From Mytilus trossulus (Eukaryota > Mollusca > Bivalvia > Mytilida > Mytilidae): a DNA stretch of 64,000 nucleotides. The notes under the pieces are model-generated. The model had not been told where the DNA came from. It ran no database searches and was given only the letters and a program-made list of their open reading frames with translations. Positions 10,281 to 21,740 of the stretch are shown here, piece after piece. Position 1 is the stretch's first letter; every line of letters starts with the position of its first letter. The DNA is taken from assembly GCF_036588685.1 (NCBI RefSeq), contig NC_086386.1:43633878-43697877 (forward strand). Direction: 5' to 3'. The translations under genes were made by a program, and so were the position numbers.

Positions 10281-12239
10281 TCTGTTTTTGTTTGCTTTCA
10301 GATATTCGTGTTTCGGCGTTCGCGTTTTTTTTCTTTGATAGCGACTGGATTAAGAACTTGAATACATTTTATCTGTCAGTTTTAATCACTTTAAGATGTT
10401 CATGTACGGTTAAAAAGATAACCGTTTTTCTCTCAATTAAAAGATAAATTTGTATTACATCCATGATAAAGGTCCAGTTTCATTTTTGACAAACTAAAAT
10501 GTATATGGGCAATTGAATTACATGTTTCTATTAATAAATCAAGTAACGTTTTTTCTTGGGTTTACTAGTTAAAGTTATCTTTTGCATTTTTAACAACAAA
10601 TTAGATACATGTACGATATTTTTCTACAATATTCTGGTAAATTTGTATAGTGAGTGATAAATCGAAATAAGTTTCTATAAGCATGCAAGGTAAAAAAAAA
10701 TATTCAGTGATTACATCAACTGTTAATTGTAATTCAGTTATCGCTTTTAACAAATCTTTGGAAGGTCATCGTTTGTTATCCTTTTTCGCTGATGAAATCG
10801 AACAATATCCGTTCGAACACATAAAAATCATTAACGCATCTTCTCTCCCGTATCATGAAAATAAAAATACCACTTTCTAAACGTTAATGTTATATCATCA
10901 AAACGTACATAAAATGAATAGTCAAATCAACGTTGTGAATGCTTAATTTCTTTTATAATAACTCATAATAGAAAATTGTAACCTAATCGTAAGGAACAAG
11001 AAAAGAAAAACCCAGAGCGCAGATCTATATTCAGACCCCAAAAAAAATATCTGTTTTTTTTATACTTAGGATATTATTATTATATAATTATTACGTTTTT
11101 GTATAATAATGTCAGTGAAAGACAGTTATATTTCGTTAGGTTAAAGTCATAAGAAACCTGAAAACAAACAAAAAATATGCATATGGTTTTTTTTATAACT
11201 AAATAAATAGTTTTCATTATACAACTTATGTACATATACTTTATTCTTAAGAAAAGTCTTTAATTTGTCCTCATTTAGAAGAAGTTTACTTATTTTTAAT
11301 TGCTTCCTCGCCGACATATTTTCCGTATGCATAGTGCTCTAAGCGTGGCCCTCATCGTAACAATCCGGTTATCGCAATACGCATGGATCTGTCATTAAAA
11401 TAAAAAAAAAAAGTATCTGATTGTACATGTTGAACACGTGCTCAATACCGATGCTTTTTGTTATTTGTTTACTATAAGGAAACAATCGGTAAACTTCGGC
11501 TTCAGAACAAGGGCCTTTAATGAGCATCAATATTTGTTAAATCAAAATAGACAGAGAGGAAAAAAGGACGATCATACGATATATTTGGGTAAAAAATGAG
11601 AAAATCGTGCACAGAGGACTAAGCTTATGATGTATACATGCATTGGTTCAAGAATTGGATAAACAATATTTTTCACCACTCACTCGTTTCATATGACTTT
11701 AACCATATAAGTTAATCTAAATAAGTATCTCGTGTTTTCATGACTATATAAGGCTGAAAAAATGGTAAACATGAATTTATAAAGCTGTAAATGTTTTTCA
11801 AAACATACGAAAGGTGATTAAAGGAATCATCTAATTTTTAGCAAAGATTTCATTACTTTCAAATATTATAACTTTTTTCTTTAAAAACAAATTAATTTAG
11901 AGGCACATAATATAATTTTGTTAACTTAATTTTTATCACTGACTATGAACATGTGTAGTAGTAAACCAATCTCTAGTAATTCTCTTTTTTATAAACAATT
12001 GTGCGGTTGGGTTTTTTTTAATTTTTTTTCTTTTTTTTTCTTTATCTTATATGCTTTCAAAGGTAGACTTTCTGTCAACATCTTTGCGGAACTACATATG
12101 ATATGAATTGATTAAGGAAGACATATTATAAATTTGTTAATGTAATTGATCGTGAAGAGACTGGTGCTGTAATGATCCAATCATCCATGACTCTCTTTGT
12201 TTCTTACTAATAATAAGGATATCCTAATTATCTTATATG

Positions 12240-12345
12240 CATTCGCTACATTGAAGACCTGTTGGTGACCTTCTGCTGTTGTTTTTTTATTTGGTCGGGT
12301 TGTTGTCTCTTTGACACATTCCCCAATTCCATTCTCAATTTAAAT
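12240..12345 (-). repeat. R6 dispersed repeat
   Basis: Reverse orientation: gaagacctgttggtgacctt, then gggttgttgtctctttgaca and ccattctcaattt. The forward counterpart lies at 48308-48425 in a SPATA18 intron, and a relative at 27505-27650. Confidence 0.75.
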
Positions 12346-12703
12346 ATGTATCAATGTGACTCCAGCTACCAGTATGATAGTTATAGCAAAGTTACCAGGG
12401 TTATAATTTGATAAAAGCGCACCTACACTGGTCAAATTTCTAACTGAAATGCAAATGTGTTAAATGAAATGAACAAAATATTAAAATCTTTAAAAACAGT
12501 TGATGTCATTTAAAATTATTTTACACCCATGGATTCACATCTCTATGCATTAAAGATTATGAAACAAAAATGCTTGACACACATATGACATTATGGAATT
12601 CTGTATAATTATTCACAACATTTCTCACATTTAAAAAAAAGTACTGCTTGATTTTTAAATGATAGTTGTTTGCATTCATTCTTTAATCAAACGGAACATT
12701 TAT

Positions 12704-12819
12704 TTAAGGAATGACTGTACTATTTTTTCGGTATATAAAGAAATAACATAAAAAATTTGGTGCACACTGAATAACGCGCGTAAAAGGTCAAGAGAGAAAT
12801 GTTCTCTCTTTACCTTTTA
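12704..12819. repeat. Dispersed repeat with terminal hairpin
   Basis: The part from 12704 to about 12775 (ttaaggaatgactg through ggtgcacactgaataa) is the reverse complement of 57128-57205. It is followed at 12781-12819 by a hairpin: TAAAAGGT pairs with ACCTTTTA and AGAGAGAA pairs with TTCTCTCT around a three-base loop. Confidence 0.65.
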
Positions 12820-13544
12820 AAGCTTTATCATTGTCAAGTTAAAGTTCTAAAAAACTGTTAAAAAGTAATTAAAATTTTATAAGACTTTTACAGATGGCTA
12901 ATCAATATACATGTAAAAGATATACAAATAGAAAAATGGGGGTCACCGGGCAAATTTTTTCAAGGCATTCCAATGGATAAAACCAGAGGATTCCAAAAAT
13001 CTGACAACAAATCTAAAACATGACACGCCAGCTTCCTTAAACGATACCGTGCATTGTTATGGCAAAAAAATATTCTGATTAGAATATAGATTTGTGATGA
13101 TGTTTTGACAAATAATCGTCATTTCTATCAGTTGAAAAACACCCCTTATTTTTAGGCTTATATCAAATATACTGATGATCTCGATACATATACATTTTGG
13201 TTACTTTTGGATATTTTGAAAAGTTATATAAAAAAAAGATAAAACAATTCACAATCGGAAGTCAACAGAGAACTAGATATGTTGCGTTCCGTAATGGAAT
13301 ACATTTAAAGACAAAAAAGGCCATCCACACTATTCATTAGCAAAACAATAATTAATGAATGGCTGTCTAAGTCACGTGATCAGAGATAGAGATTTAATCC
13401 AGAAAATTAAGTCATACGTGTAACTATGTTTTTCGTGCTTCTCATGAATTCCCATTCGTTATTCTAGGTACAAAATCAGAAAAAAATCGTAAAAGGGGAA
13501 ACCGATTTAACAAATGTAAAAATAAAATAAAATCCATTTTTTCG

Positions 13545-13550
13545 TATAAA
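13545..13550 (+). promoter_or_regulatory. TATA box of IL-17-like gene copy 2
   Basis: TATAAA, 86 bases before the ATG at 13631, in the same relative place as in the other two segments. Confidence 0.6.
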
Positions 13551-13630
13551 ATTATAGACAATTCAGTTTTTCTTCAATAAACAATCTAGAGACAACTAGC
13601 AGAGAACAATATACATATTTTGCCAAAAAA

Positions 13631-13660
13631 ATGAAGTTAGAAACAATATTTCAAGTTTTG
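13631..13660 (+). CDS. IL17: Exon 1 of IL-17-like copy 2 (30 nt)
   Basis: It encodes MKLETIFQVL, immediately before a gtcagt donor. Its last codons are identical in sense to those of copy 1. Confidence 0.8.
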
Positions 13661-14860
13661 GTCAGTACAAATTTAACCATTTGAATAACTTTTTCAATAT
13701 CACATATTTTTTTAATGAAACGTCTGGTTTTCTTTCGTTTGTCTGTTTCTGATTGTGTTGTAATTCTGATACTTTTTTCACATTTTTCATATAAAGGTAT
13801 TTTATAGCCGACTTTAAATACTGTGTTGAAACAATTGATTACATAGAGTTGAATCTCTATTCCTGTATGATATTCTTCAGTTTGGATTTTGACAATAAAT
13901 ACTTCCCAAAGCAAAATATCGTTTCTCAACTGTTTTGGTTATTATGCATCATTAGCCTTCAAATATTCAGGTTTTGGTGTATCTTTGTTTTAAGCGACTG
14001 GATTAAATAAATGACTTTAAGTCTTTTTTATATCTTCAAGTTATCGTACTTATTAAAAGAAGTTCAGGTGTGGTTTTAAAAGTGCTGTGGTTAAATATAA
14101 TTATAAGGTTCATAGTTCACATCTTCCTGAACCACATCGACTCTATGTAATTGAGGACTTGATGTAATAAAAAAGATGTGAATGAATTTAAATTAAAAAA
14201 AAGATAAATAACTACTGATAACATCGTCTTCCCTATTTACAAAATCAAGCTGCAAAGACTACGATATGTGTTACATTTATATAACTCTATACATATTCAT
14301 TACAGGTTGTATTGTTGTCGATGATTCAATCGGCCTATTTCACCACATCATGTAGAGACCCTGGACCTTTCAACTTACCTCAACTCCATTTTAATTCCGG
14401 CAATATCACAGCAACAAGCAAATTCATATTACCACGTAACTCAGGCATCCTTCCTGGATATGGTACATTATATAGAGTACCAGAAGATTTTATAAACATA
14501 AGATACGAAACGGAATTTAAGCTTGGAGAATGCATCGATTATCGGAGACGTGTGTTTCATGTGGAATTAGCTCACGAGCCGAACTCCATTGGCAGTACGT
14601 GTCCATGGTACTATAGAAAGAATATTGATGAAAACAGATTGCCCAACCTCATATGTGATGTTGAATGCATCTGTGATAATTGTATCGGTCACAGATTTGG
14701 GAGAACTTGTCAGAAAATATACACTTATGGCAATGTGTTCAGAAGAATAGGATGTTTGAATGGGATTTATGAATATTCAACAATAATCGAACCTATATCG
14801 GTTGGTTGTAGCTGTGTTAGAGACCCCAAACTAATTGGTAGACAAACAATGCATTCATAA
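13631..14860 (+). CDS. IL17: IL-17-like secreted cytokine, copy 2 (two exons)
   Basis: Exons 13631-13660 and 14306-14860, joined in phase 0 (donor gtcagt, acceptor ttacag), give 194 residues, the same length as copy 1. The signal peptide begins MKLETIFQVL and continues VVLLSMIQSAY. The IL-17 marks are all kept: TCPWYY, DENRLP, VECICDNC and PISVGCSCV, with an extra cysteine at LICDVE where copy 1 has LYDVE. Most differences lie in the N-terminal third (for example NLPQLHFNSG versus NVPQLYYTSG), as expected for a receptor-facing variable region, though that reading is inference. It is the segment 3 member of the tandem cluster. No stop, frameshift or splice defect is visible, so it is probably functional. 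Confidence 0.9.
14306..14860 (+). CDS. IL17: Exon 2 of IL-17-like copy 2
   Basis: It begins after acceptor ttacag and ends with TAA at 14858-14860. The preceding intron end (cctatttacaaaatcaagct) is nearly the same as in copy 1. Confidence 0.9.
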   Translation, partial: VVLLSMIQSAYFTTSCRDPGPFNLPQLHFNSGNITATSKFILPRNSGILPGYGTLYRVPEDFINIRYETEFKLGECIDYRRRVFHVELAHEPNSIGSTCPWYYRKNIDENRLPNLICDVECICDNCIGHRFGRTCQKIYTYGNVFRRIGCLNGIYEYSTIIEPISVGCSCVRDPKLIGRQTMHS

Positions 14861-15081
14861 AATGTTATGATATATCAATGTAACTAACTCATATAGGTCT
14901 TTTGTCAAATGGATCAGGGTAACATTTATATTTTCATACTTTGTAAATATTATGGTTGTTATTAAATGGTTTTATATTTTAATGAAATTAAATACTTGAA
15001 TACAAGTTAATATTTTGAATAGTTAGTGTTTAAATGGAAATAGAAATAAGATTTGGTGGACATGCAAGGTGAATATAAAAA

Positions 15082-15185
15082 AGAAGATGTGGTATGATTG
15101 CCAATGAGACAGCTATCCACAAAAGACCAAAATGACACAAACATTAACAACTATAGGTCATCGTACGGCCTTCAACAATGAGCAG
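15082..15185 (+). repeat. R1 dispersed repeat
   Basis: It begins agaagatgtggtatgattgc and runs through atcgtacggccttcaacaat before ending. Confidence 0.8.
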
Positions 15186-15534
15186 TTATTCAACTGTTTA
15201 AAAAGTTAATCATTATCATAATCATTTATCTTTGATGGATGTAGTGGAAAATGAGCAAAATTCAATTTGAAATCAAAGCAATGTAAATAAAAATACATAC
15301 CTTTAAAGGTATGCAGTTATTAATTGCTGCTACAAGGTCGTTATCGTTCAGAAATTTCCTCGAAATCCTATGACTTAAATAATAATGATCAACACAATAT
15401 ATTATAACATTATTAATCATTTCGGTTTATGATAAACAAAGTCATCATTGATTTGGGGATTAAAATTTTGTAAGACAGACATGTGTTTGATCTGGAAAAC
15501 AGACCCATCAGTGACTCTCTGATAACAGAAGACC

Positions 15535-15740
15535 AAATTAAGTATGAAGTGGAAGAGCGTTGAGGACCCCCAATTTCATAAATGTTTACCAAATACAGCT
15601 GAGGTATCGATTCCTTGGGTCGAACATCCTTTGGGTAGAAACATTCAAAGTTTTATAAACAGTTTATCTATACTTTTTGCAATATCAATGATAGTCTACG
15701 TTAAAAACAGATGTGTAGTAGATATGTATTCCTGTTGAAT
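15535..15740 (+). repeat. R2 dispersed repeat, partial
   Basis: The forward reading gaagagcgttgaggaccccc then ccaaatacagctgaggt matches, in opposite orientation, the R2 copy at 5820-6232. A short open frame at 15544-15738 belongs to the repeat and is partly frameshifted relative to that copy. Confidence 0.65.
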
Positions 15741-17139
15741 TGTGTGTTATGTCATTTTAAAAGTATTTAAACTCTTCTTCTTAAACTCTAAATCATGTTC
15801 AAGACGGCCATGCACTAAATGATTTTTGTAATCCTGGTATATTTCTATTTCTTTTCAATATATAAATCTACAAGACCATATCCATATTCACGGGCACTAT
15901 AGCTCATAGCATAGTATAGATCTAGGCTTATATATATATATATATATAGGAATAAAGAACACCATAGGAAAGCGAGTAAAACATCTTTAATAAAAGTATG
16001 AATGTTTGTTTTGTTTTGTCAGTTGTTTGTATTTTACTTTCTATTGCGTTTTGATCATATTTGTTTCTTTTCTTTAATCACGTTAATGTTATATCTATTC
16101 GTGATTAATCTTTACACACTATCAAAAGTAGTTTTATTTATAAGCAATAATAAATTATAATGCTATAGTCAGTTTTTACTTCGTTTTGAAAGTTATCGCT
16201 AGCTATACTCTTAGTTTTTCTTTCCCCCAAATAAATCGAACAACCTTCATTGAAAGCAAAATTTATATACGCATCATATTTTTACGCCTAACATAAAAAT
16301 AAGATTGATAAATGGTGCATTTTTGAAGCGCTTTTCTATATGTATCTTCATGGGAATGTTCACAGCCTAACCATTTAAAAAAATGTAGAAATTCGTAGAA
16401 ATATTATAATCTATATGACCAAACAAAAAGGACATGAAAAGCAAAACCAAGCATCCCTCAAATCAACTTAGCCTAAAAGAGTGGGAACCATTTTTTAATA
16501 GTTTTACAAATAAAACATTTTAATAAGTTTTTGAAAATAGAAAAAAATATACATTTATAACAATGAACAAGAAAAAGGAAATATTACGACGCAGATCTAT
16601 TATTATTCATACAGACATATGTTTTGTTAATTGTATACTCAGGGTTTTATTTTCAATAAGATTCGTTTTATTCTATAAACTGTATCATTACATTATTTAA
16701 ACCATTTAGAATAATATGAAATTACATGCAGTAAAAAATTTGTAAAACGCATATTATACTCATGACCTTACAAAGATGAAACAATTCATCAAATAAATTT
16801 AAGGAAGCTGATTGGCTGAATCGCGTTAAACGACACAAAAATGGTGTCTATATTTTCAACAATATTTGTAATAGCTATTTTTAATACTAATTAGTTAAGG
16901 AAGACATTGTATGATTTTGTTAATTTAATCTTTTTTATTGACAAAGAAGAGGTGTGGTAGCTAGCCAGCATATAGTGACTCTCTTTGTCTCGGATCATAT
17001 TATGTGCATTTGACTATACAGCTACTAGTATATGTATGAGTGAATATATACTGGTAATACCGGAAATCAAATTAAATATATGAACAAACTTACTATAAAT
17101 AGTTTTGAAACCCCATTTTAATCATGTGCCACATCATTG

Positions 17140-17400
17140 TCATTATAAAGGAATTGTATGCGACTGTCATACAAATGAGAGGCTTAGTTAGCTTTAAAAC
17201 CAGGTTTGGTCTACCATTATTTTCTACATAAAAAATTAATTGTACCAAGTCAAGAATATGACAGTTGTTATCCATTGATGTGTTTGAGCTTTTAAATTTG
17301 CCATTTGTCTATGGACTTCCCGTTTAGAATTTTCCTCGGAATTCGTTTTTTGTTATTTTACATTTATCAGCACGATTGTATTTCTATTAGTTTGCAATTA
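17140..17400. repeat. R3 dispersed repeat
   Basis: Landmarks are gcgactgtcatacaaatgag, aggcttagttagctttaaaa, ccaagtcaagaatatgacag and tttgccatttgtctatggac. Confidence 0.7.
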
Positions 17401-17481
17401 TGATAACATATAACTCAGTTTTGATGGGAAAGTTATGTTGAGTTATTTGTTATGAATATTTTTTTTAAAATAATTTCACTA

Positions 17482-17940
17482 ATAAACACCTGGAAAAAAG
17501 TATTGCAGCACTTCCATTGAAAACAATGTAAAATGAAATAATTGTAGAATGTGTATAATTTTGGTTTTACCAAATACTTTTAATCCGTTTATGGTTAAGA
17601 ATTGAATTCATAGTACTAACCTAATTTTCATCCAATATTAATCCTATATGGATAGGACAGAACAGCTGCACGAAAATAGTTTTTCTCAAATTTCACAAAA
17701 AAATCAAATTTTGCAGGACTCATTTTTTCCAAAACATTGGTTCTGTAATGAGCTTTCTAATGAAACCTCTCTCTAGTATTAAGTTTGTCTGAAATGTAAG
17801 CCTATAACACAAATTAAATTTTAAACCATAAACGGATTAAAAGTATTTAATAAAACCCAAATTGTACACAATCTACAATCATATCATTTTACATTGTTTT
17901 CAATGTAAGTGTTGAAATACTTTTTTTCCAGTTGTTTATA
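17482..17940. mobile_element. Non-autonomous foldback element with 120-bp arms
   Basis: Arms at 17482-17602 and 17819-17940 are inverted repeats with few differences: the left has aacacctggaaaaaagtatt and accaaatacttttaatccgt, the right has their near complements (tactttttttccagttgttt, acggattaaaagtatttaat). The middle, about 216 bases, has no open frame of note. This is the form of a MITE or foldback DNA transposon. I cannot assign a superfamily, and a target-site duplication is not obvious. Confidence 0.75.
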
Positions 17941-18210
17941 AGGAATATATAATATATGATGATGAAGTTAATTAAATTTAACAAGTATAAAAAAGAAATG
18001 AACGAGTACGTCACATTAATTTGGATAGAAGTTTTTTTTCTTTCATCAAGGATGAATATAATTTGATGACAGTTTAATGAAGAACATGGTTCAAGTACTT
18101 CACAGTAACGAAAAATAAACTTATGAAAAGTAAGTGTTTTGATATATTTCCCCCTAAGCAGAGCAGATAATATTTATTATCTGTTATTTATCTACTGATC
18201 TTTAGCCCAA

Positions 18211-18408
18211 CCTGAATCATTTGAAACCCAAGGATATTCATGACCAAAACATATGAAGAGCTATATATCCCAACGGATGTCTTACTGGTTAATCCAAATG
18301 TAATTGCAGAATTATTCATTTGAAAGCAAAGGATAGTTAAGACCAAAATATATGAAGCGCTCTATATCCAAACGGGTGTCTTATTGGTTTATTCAAATTT
18401 AATTGCAG
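18211..18408 (+). repeat. 99-bp tandem duplication
   Basis: Units 18211-18309 and 18310-18408 share catttgaaa, atatgaag-gct-tatat-cc-aacgg, gtcttattggtt or gtcttactggtt, and aattgcag at matching offsets of 99 bases. A related phrase (agagctatataaccaaaacg) lies at about 4050 in IL-17 segment 1. Confidence 0.7.
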
Positions 18409-18419
18409 GATTTTCAAAG

Positions 18420-20040
18420 CAGTGTTTTTGTTGCTTTAAATTTTTTAGTTTTTTCTTACTTATAGTTATTTTATTTTAACCGTTAATTATCATGTAAAAT
18501 GTTACGAAAGACAATTAATTCTACTATTAAATCAAGGAAAATATGCACAAATATTTGAAAAAATTACTTCGAAAATGTATTTACTCTGAAAAATACAAAA
18601 ATGTATATTCATGTATACAAAATCAATTATTATTTTGACAAATTATCGACATTTTTTTTTATTTTTTTGTACATTATGAAAAAATGTAATAAGTAAAATA
18701 ATGAATCTAAAGAATGAAATTCGTTTCTATTCATATTTTTTTTATTTATTCCCAATATATATTTTTTTCAAATTTTAATAAATACTTTGGTCTAAAATTT
18801 TATATTTCAAATAAAAACAATTAATTCTATCCGTTTAAGGAATTTAAAAAAAAGTGTGATGTTTTCACAGTAGATTCGAGCCCAGTCGTAATCGTAATGA
18901 AAAAGAAATATAATTGTATGTGTTGGAGACTAAAATAACGATCTTAACTGTTAAAAAAAAACAACCAAAAAGAAGTCACAAATGGTAGACAAAATACGTC
19001 ATCTCTTTATGGTTGGTGACAGGGATTGAATTAACAATTTCGGTCATATGATCTCACTTCCTTAATCAATTTGTATTTGTATATTATAATAAGATACAAA
19101 TGGACATGCACGCATAGGTTCGTGTTGTTTATTCTTTAGTGTTCTATGTTGTGTCATGTGTACTATTGTTTTTCTGTTAGTCTTTTTCATTTTTAGCCAT
19201 GGCGTTGTCAGTTTGTTTTAGATTTATGAGTTTGACTGTCCCTTTGGTAGCTTCCGTCCCTCTTCAAAGTTTAGTAATATTTTAACTTTTTACTTTAATT
19301 AATTACTAAATCATGACGTGTATTCATAGAGACACTCATTTCAAGATTAAAAAAACAAACTGTACCGATTAAAAAAAAAACCAACAACGCATGTTTCTAT
19401 ACATTATATTCTATCATTCTTAATTTCAAAAGCAATACAGCTTATAGGTATCATGTACAATTAATTTTGCAGTTAATATAGTAAACATATCATTTGTTCT
19501 AATGATCGATTTCAATCTTAACTGTATTTTCTACATGATGACAATTTGCATCTCATAATTAGATATTTAAAATGTGTTTTACTTGAGTTCATTTCGATTT
19601 CTGTCAACCGCGTTCGCTGACACGTCATTGTGAAAAGTGTTTATACACAGTTCTCTCTGTAAACCTTACGTTTAAATTTCAACTAAGACGCTCCACTTTT
19701 GTTGGAAGAAAATACTGTTGAAGATGATTGCTTATTCGCAATTTATATAATATATATCGAATGTAGAAATAACGATGATTTAAACAAATATAAGTCTACA
19801 GTTTAATAATAAAATAATACCATACAACATCTTGGGGTGAGCTTTATGATTTTCCAAGGAAAGACAGATGGCTATTCAATGTGTAAAGTTCCAAACAATG
19901 CTGTCTTAAAAGTTGTGAACAGATTTAAAAGAAACTAGCAATGAATTCACTATTTCTACCTATTCCCTGGTTGAAAAAATAAGGCTGGAATAATGATGTG
20001 TTCAACATTGAACTAAACATGCATGAGTATTGGTTACTGG
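18420..20040. other. Intergenic, no gene
   Basis: Very AT-rich sequence. The only recognisable item is an R3-like end at about 19100-19265 (gtgttctatgttgtgtcatg through tagcttccgtccctcttc). No exon or RNA gene is seen. Confidence 0.6.
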
Positions 20041-20044
20041 TCAT

Positions 20045-20265
20045 TCAACTATCGATGTTTCAAACTGCATATTTAACAGCCTTAACCACTCAAGTTATCA
20101 CGACTCCGTCTATTAAGCACACATAATATAATAGCAACAAGCAAACACATTAGAGAACATTCGATCTCCGTTGGTAGTAATCGTCATTTGTACTATATGA
20201 ACAAAATTGATAAAACAGATTGTCCAAACTCTTCTATGACTATTTTCTTAAATGTGATACAAATT
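20045..20265 (+). pseudogene. IL-17-like exon 2 remnant
   Basis: The stretch aligns piecewise with the large exon of the two intact genes. It keeps the end of the signal-peptide code (tgtttcaaactgcatattta), the atagcaacaagcaaa block and the gatctccgttggtagtaatc block with a tgtactatatgaacaaaat continuation and gataaaacagattgtccaaa. Roughly 150 bases between the second and third blocks are deleted, and the tgtccttgg that encodes CPW is changed. The C-terminal half is missing. No first exon is seen upstream. Confidence 0.75.
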
Positions 20266-20449
20266 TTAACATTGCAGGAAACTTAGTTTTTTACTATTTG
20301 GTTCTATTTAGTGCACATACAAAGCAAACGTTTTTAACAACAATTCACTCCATACCCAGACAATAACAACGTAAGAGTCGAAACTTCTCTTTGATTGAGT
20401 GGTATACATACATGTTTTAGGTATATGGATCAGTTATGCCTGTGTTGGG

Positions 20450-21130
20450 CATAGTTATCAAAGGTACCAGGATTATAATCTCATACGCCAGACGCGCGTT
20501 TCGTCTACAGAAGACTCACCAGTGACGCTCAGATCAAAATAGTTATAACATATCTGTGACAATTATCATTACTGTTTTGACAAATTCTCCATTTCAATTA
20601 TTTGTTTTATAGTTAGATTTTTAAAATAATTCTCGTCTTTCTCTAATTGCAATATTCCTTTTATTTTTGAAGTCCTTTTACTCAAATTCCAATCTTTTAT
20701 TTGCTAACGACTCCATAAGTCGCAATGTTTTATTTTTATCGTGAGGTTTGTTTGTTAGATTGCGTAGTTCTTTGGCTTTGCTAGAACATAGCACTATGAG
20801 ACCTTCTGTGTTATTATCCCCACCTGGTCGACACCAGATGTTTGTTTATTCGCACACAGGCGGCAACATTTCACATTTTGGAAAAAAAATTGACATTCAT
20901 ATGGAGTCATTATTATAAATCAACTGTTTGCAAAGGTATGAATTGTTCTAACTTCTAAGAATTTTCTTATCCCAGGCAGATAACCTTAGCCGTATTTGGC
21001 ACTACTTTTTCGAAATGTTTGGTCACCAATGCCTTCATCTTTGTTTGGCTTTCTTTGCTGTTTTGACCTGAGGGTCACTGATGAGTCTTATTAAATTATA
21101 AGCCTGATATCTTTAATAACTCTTAGCTTG
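20450..21130. repeat. R2 dispersed repeats, two degenerate pieces
   Basis: A short clear piece at about 20452-20545 reads ttatcaaaggtaccaggatt then acgccagacgcgcgtttcgt and gtgacgctcagatcaaaa. A more decayed piece in the opposite orientation runs from about 20880 to 21130 (tatcccaggcagataacctt, cactgatgagtctta). Confidence 0.7.
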
Positions 21131-21244
21131 TCGTAATGTTCTATTTGATTTTTTATTTGTGTGTTTATCTGTCCTCTGTATGTGCTTCCATTTATTTGTA
21201 TTGTAGTCCTGTGATGTAATATTGTCACTTGTGATGTTATATGT

Positions 21245-21480
21245 AACATTGCCATAAAAACGAGAGGTTTGGCTAGCCACACAACTAGGTTAAACCCACC
21301 ATTTTTTTTCTTAAAATGTCCTGTACCAAGTCAGGAAAATGGCAATTGTTATATTATAGTTCGTTTCTGTGTGTGTTGCATTTAAGCGTTTCTGTTGTGT
21401 CGTTGTTCTGTTATATTTGATGTGTTTCCCTCAGTTTTAGTTTTTAACCTGGATTTATTTTTCTCAATCGAATTATGAAT
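21245..21480. repeat. R3 dispersed repeat
   Basis: Landmarks are cataaaaacgagaggtttgg, ctagccacacaactaggtta, ctgtaccaagtcaggaaaat and tggcaattgtt. Confidence 0.65.
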
Positions 21481-21740
21481 TTAGAACAGCGGTATACCTG
21501 TTGCCTTAGTTAAGCAAAGGTAAACCATGGGTGTCTATAGTAGCACTTATAATCTTTAGCACTGGAAACCGGATGATTAGAGTAATAGTATGATAATCAT
21601 ACCAATTTGTAACAAAGGTTAACCATCGAAATATATAAAAACACTTACTATTTGAACAAAATGCAAACCATAGTATAATATAATAAAAATAACGACTTAA
21701 GGAAAACTTAAGATAAACCTTGCAACATATAATAATAATA

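Larger units (their letters stand above)
9100..12235 (+). other. IL-17 segment 2: duplicated segment lacking the coding exon
   Basis: It matches segments 1 and 3 upstream (tcgtcatttctatcagat at about 9241), through the TATA box and exon 1, and downstream (ttaacgcatcttctctcccg at 10831, gcgcagatctata at 11018, aaggaagacatattata at about 12114). Where exon 2 should be (about 10450-10640) there is only diverged sequence with no IL-17 coding. R1 and R3 fragments lie inside at 9880-10280. No other gene is seen. Confidence 0.75.
14861..17130. other. 3' flank of IL-17 segment 3, repeats only
   Basis: It contains an R1 copy (15082-15185), an R2 copy (15535-15740) and a short TA tract (about 15930-15950). 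The region 16380-17000 aligns with the flanks of segments 1 and 2 (acgacgcagatctatt near 16589, taaggaagacattgtatgat near 16895). No exon is supportable. Confidence 0.6.

Noticed and set aside
13495..13504. NF-kB-like site (ggggaaaccg) upstream of IL-17 copy 2
   Set aside because: It departs from the consensus at two positions and is not seen at the same place in segment 1.
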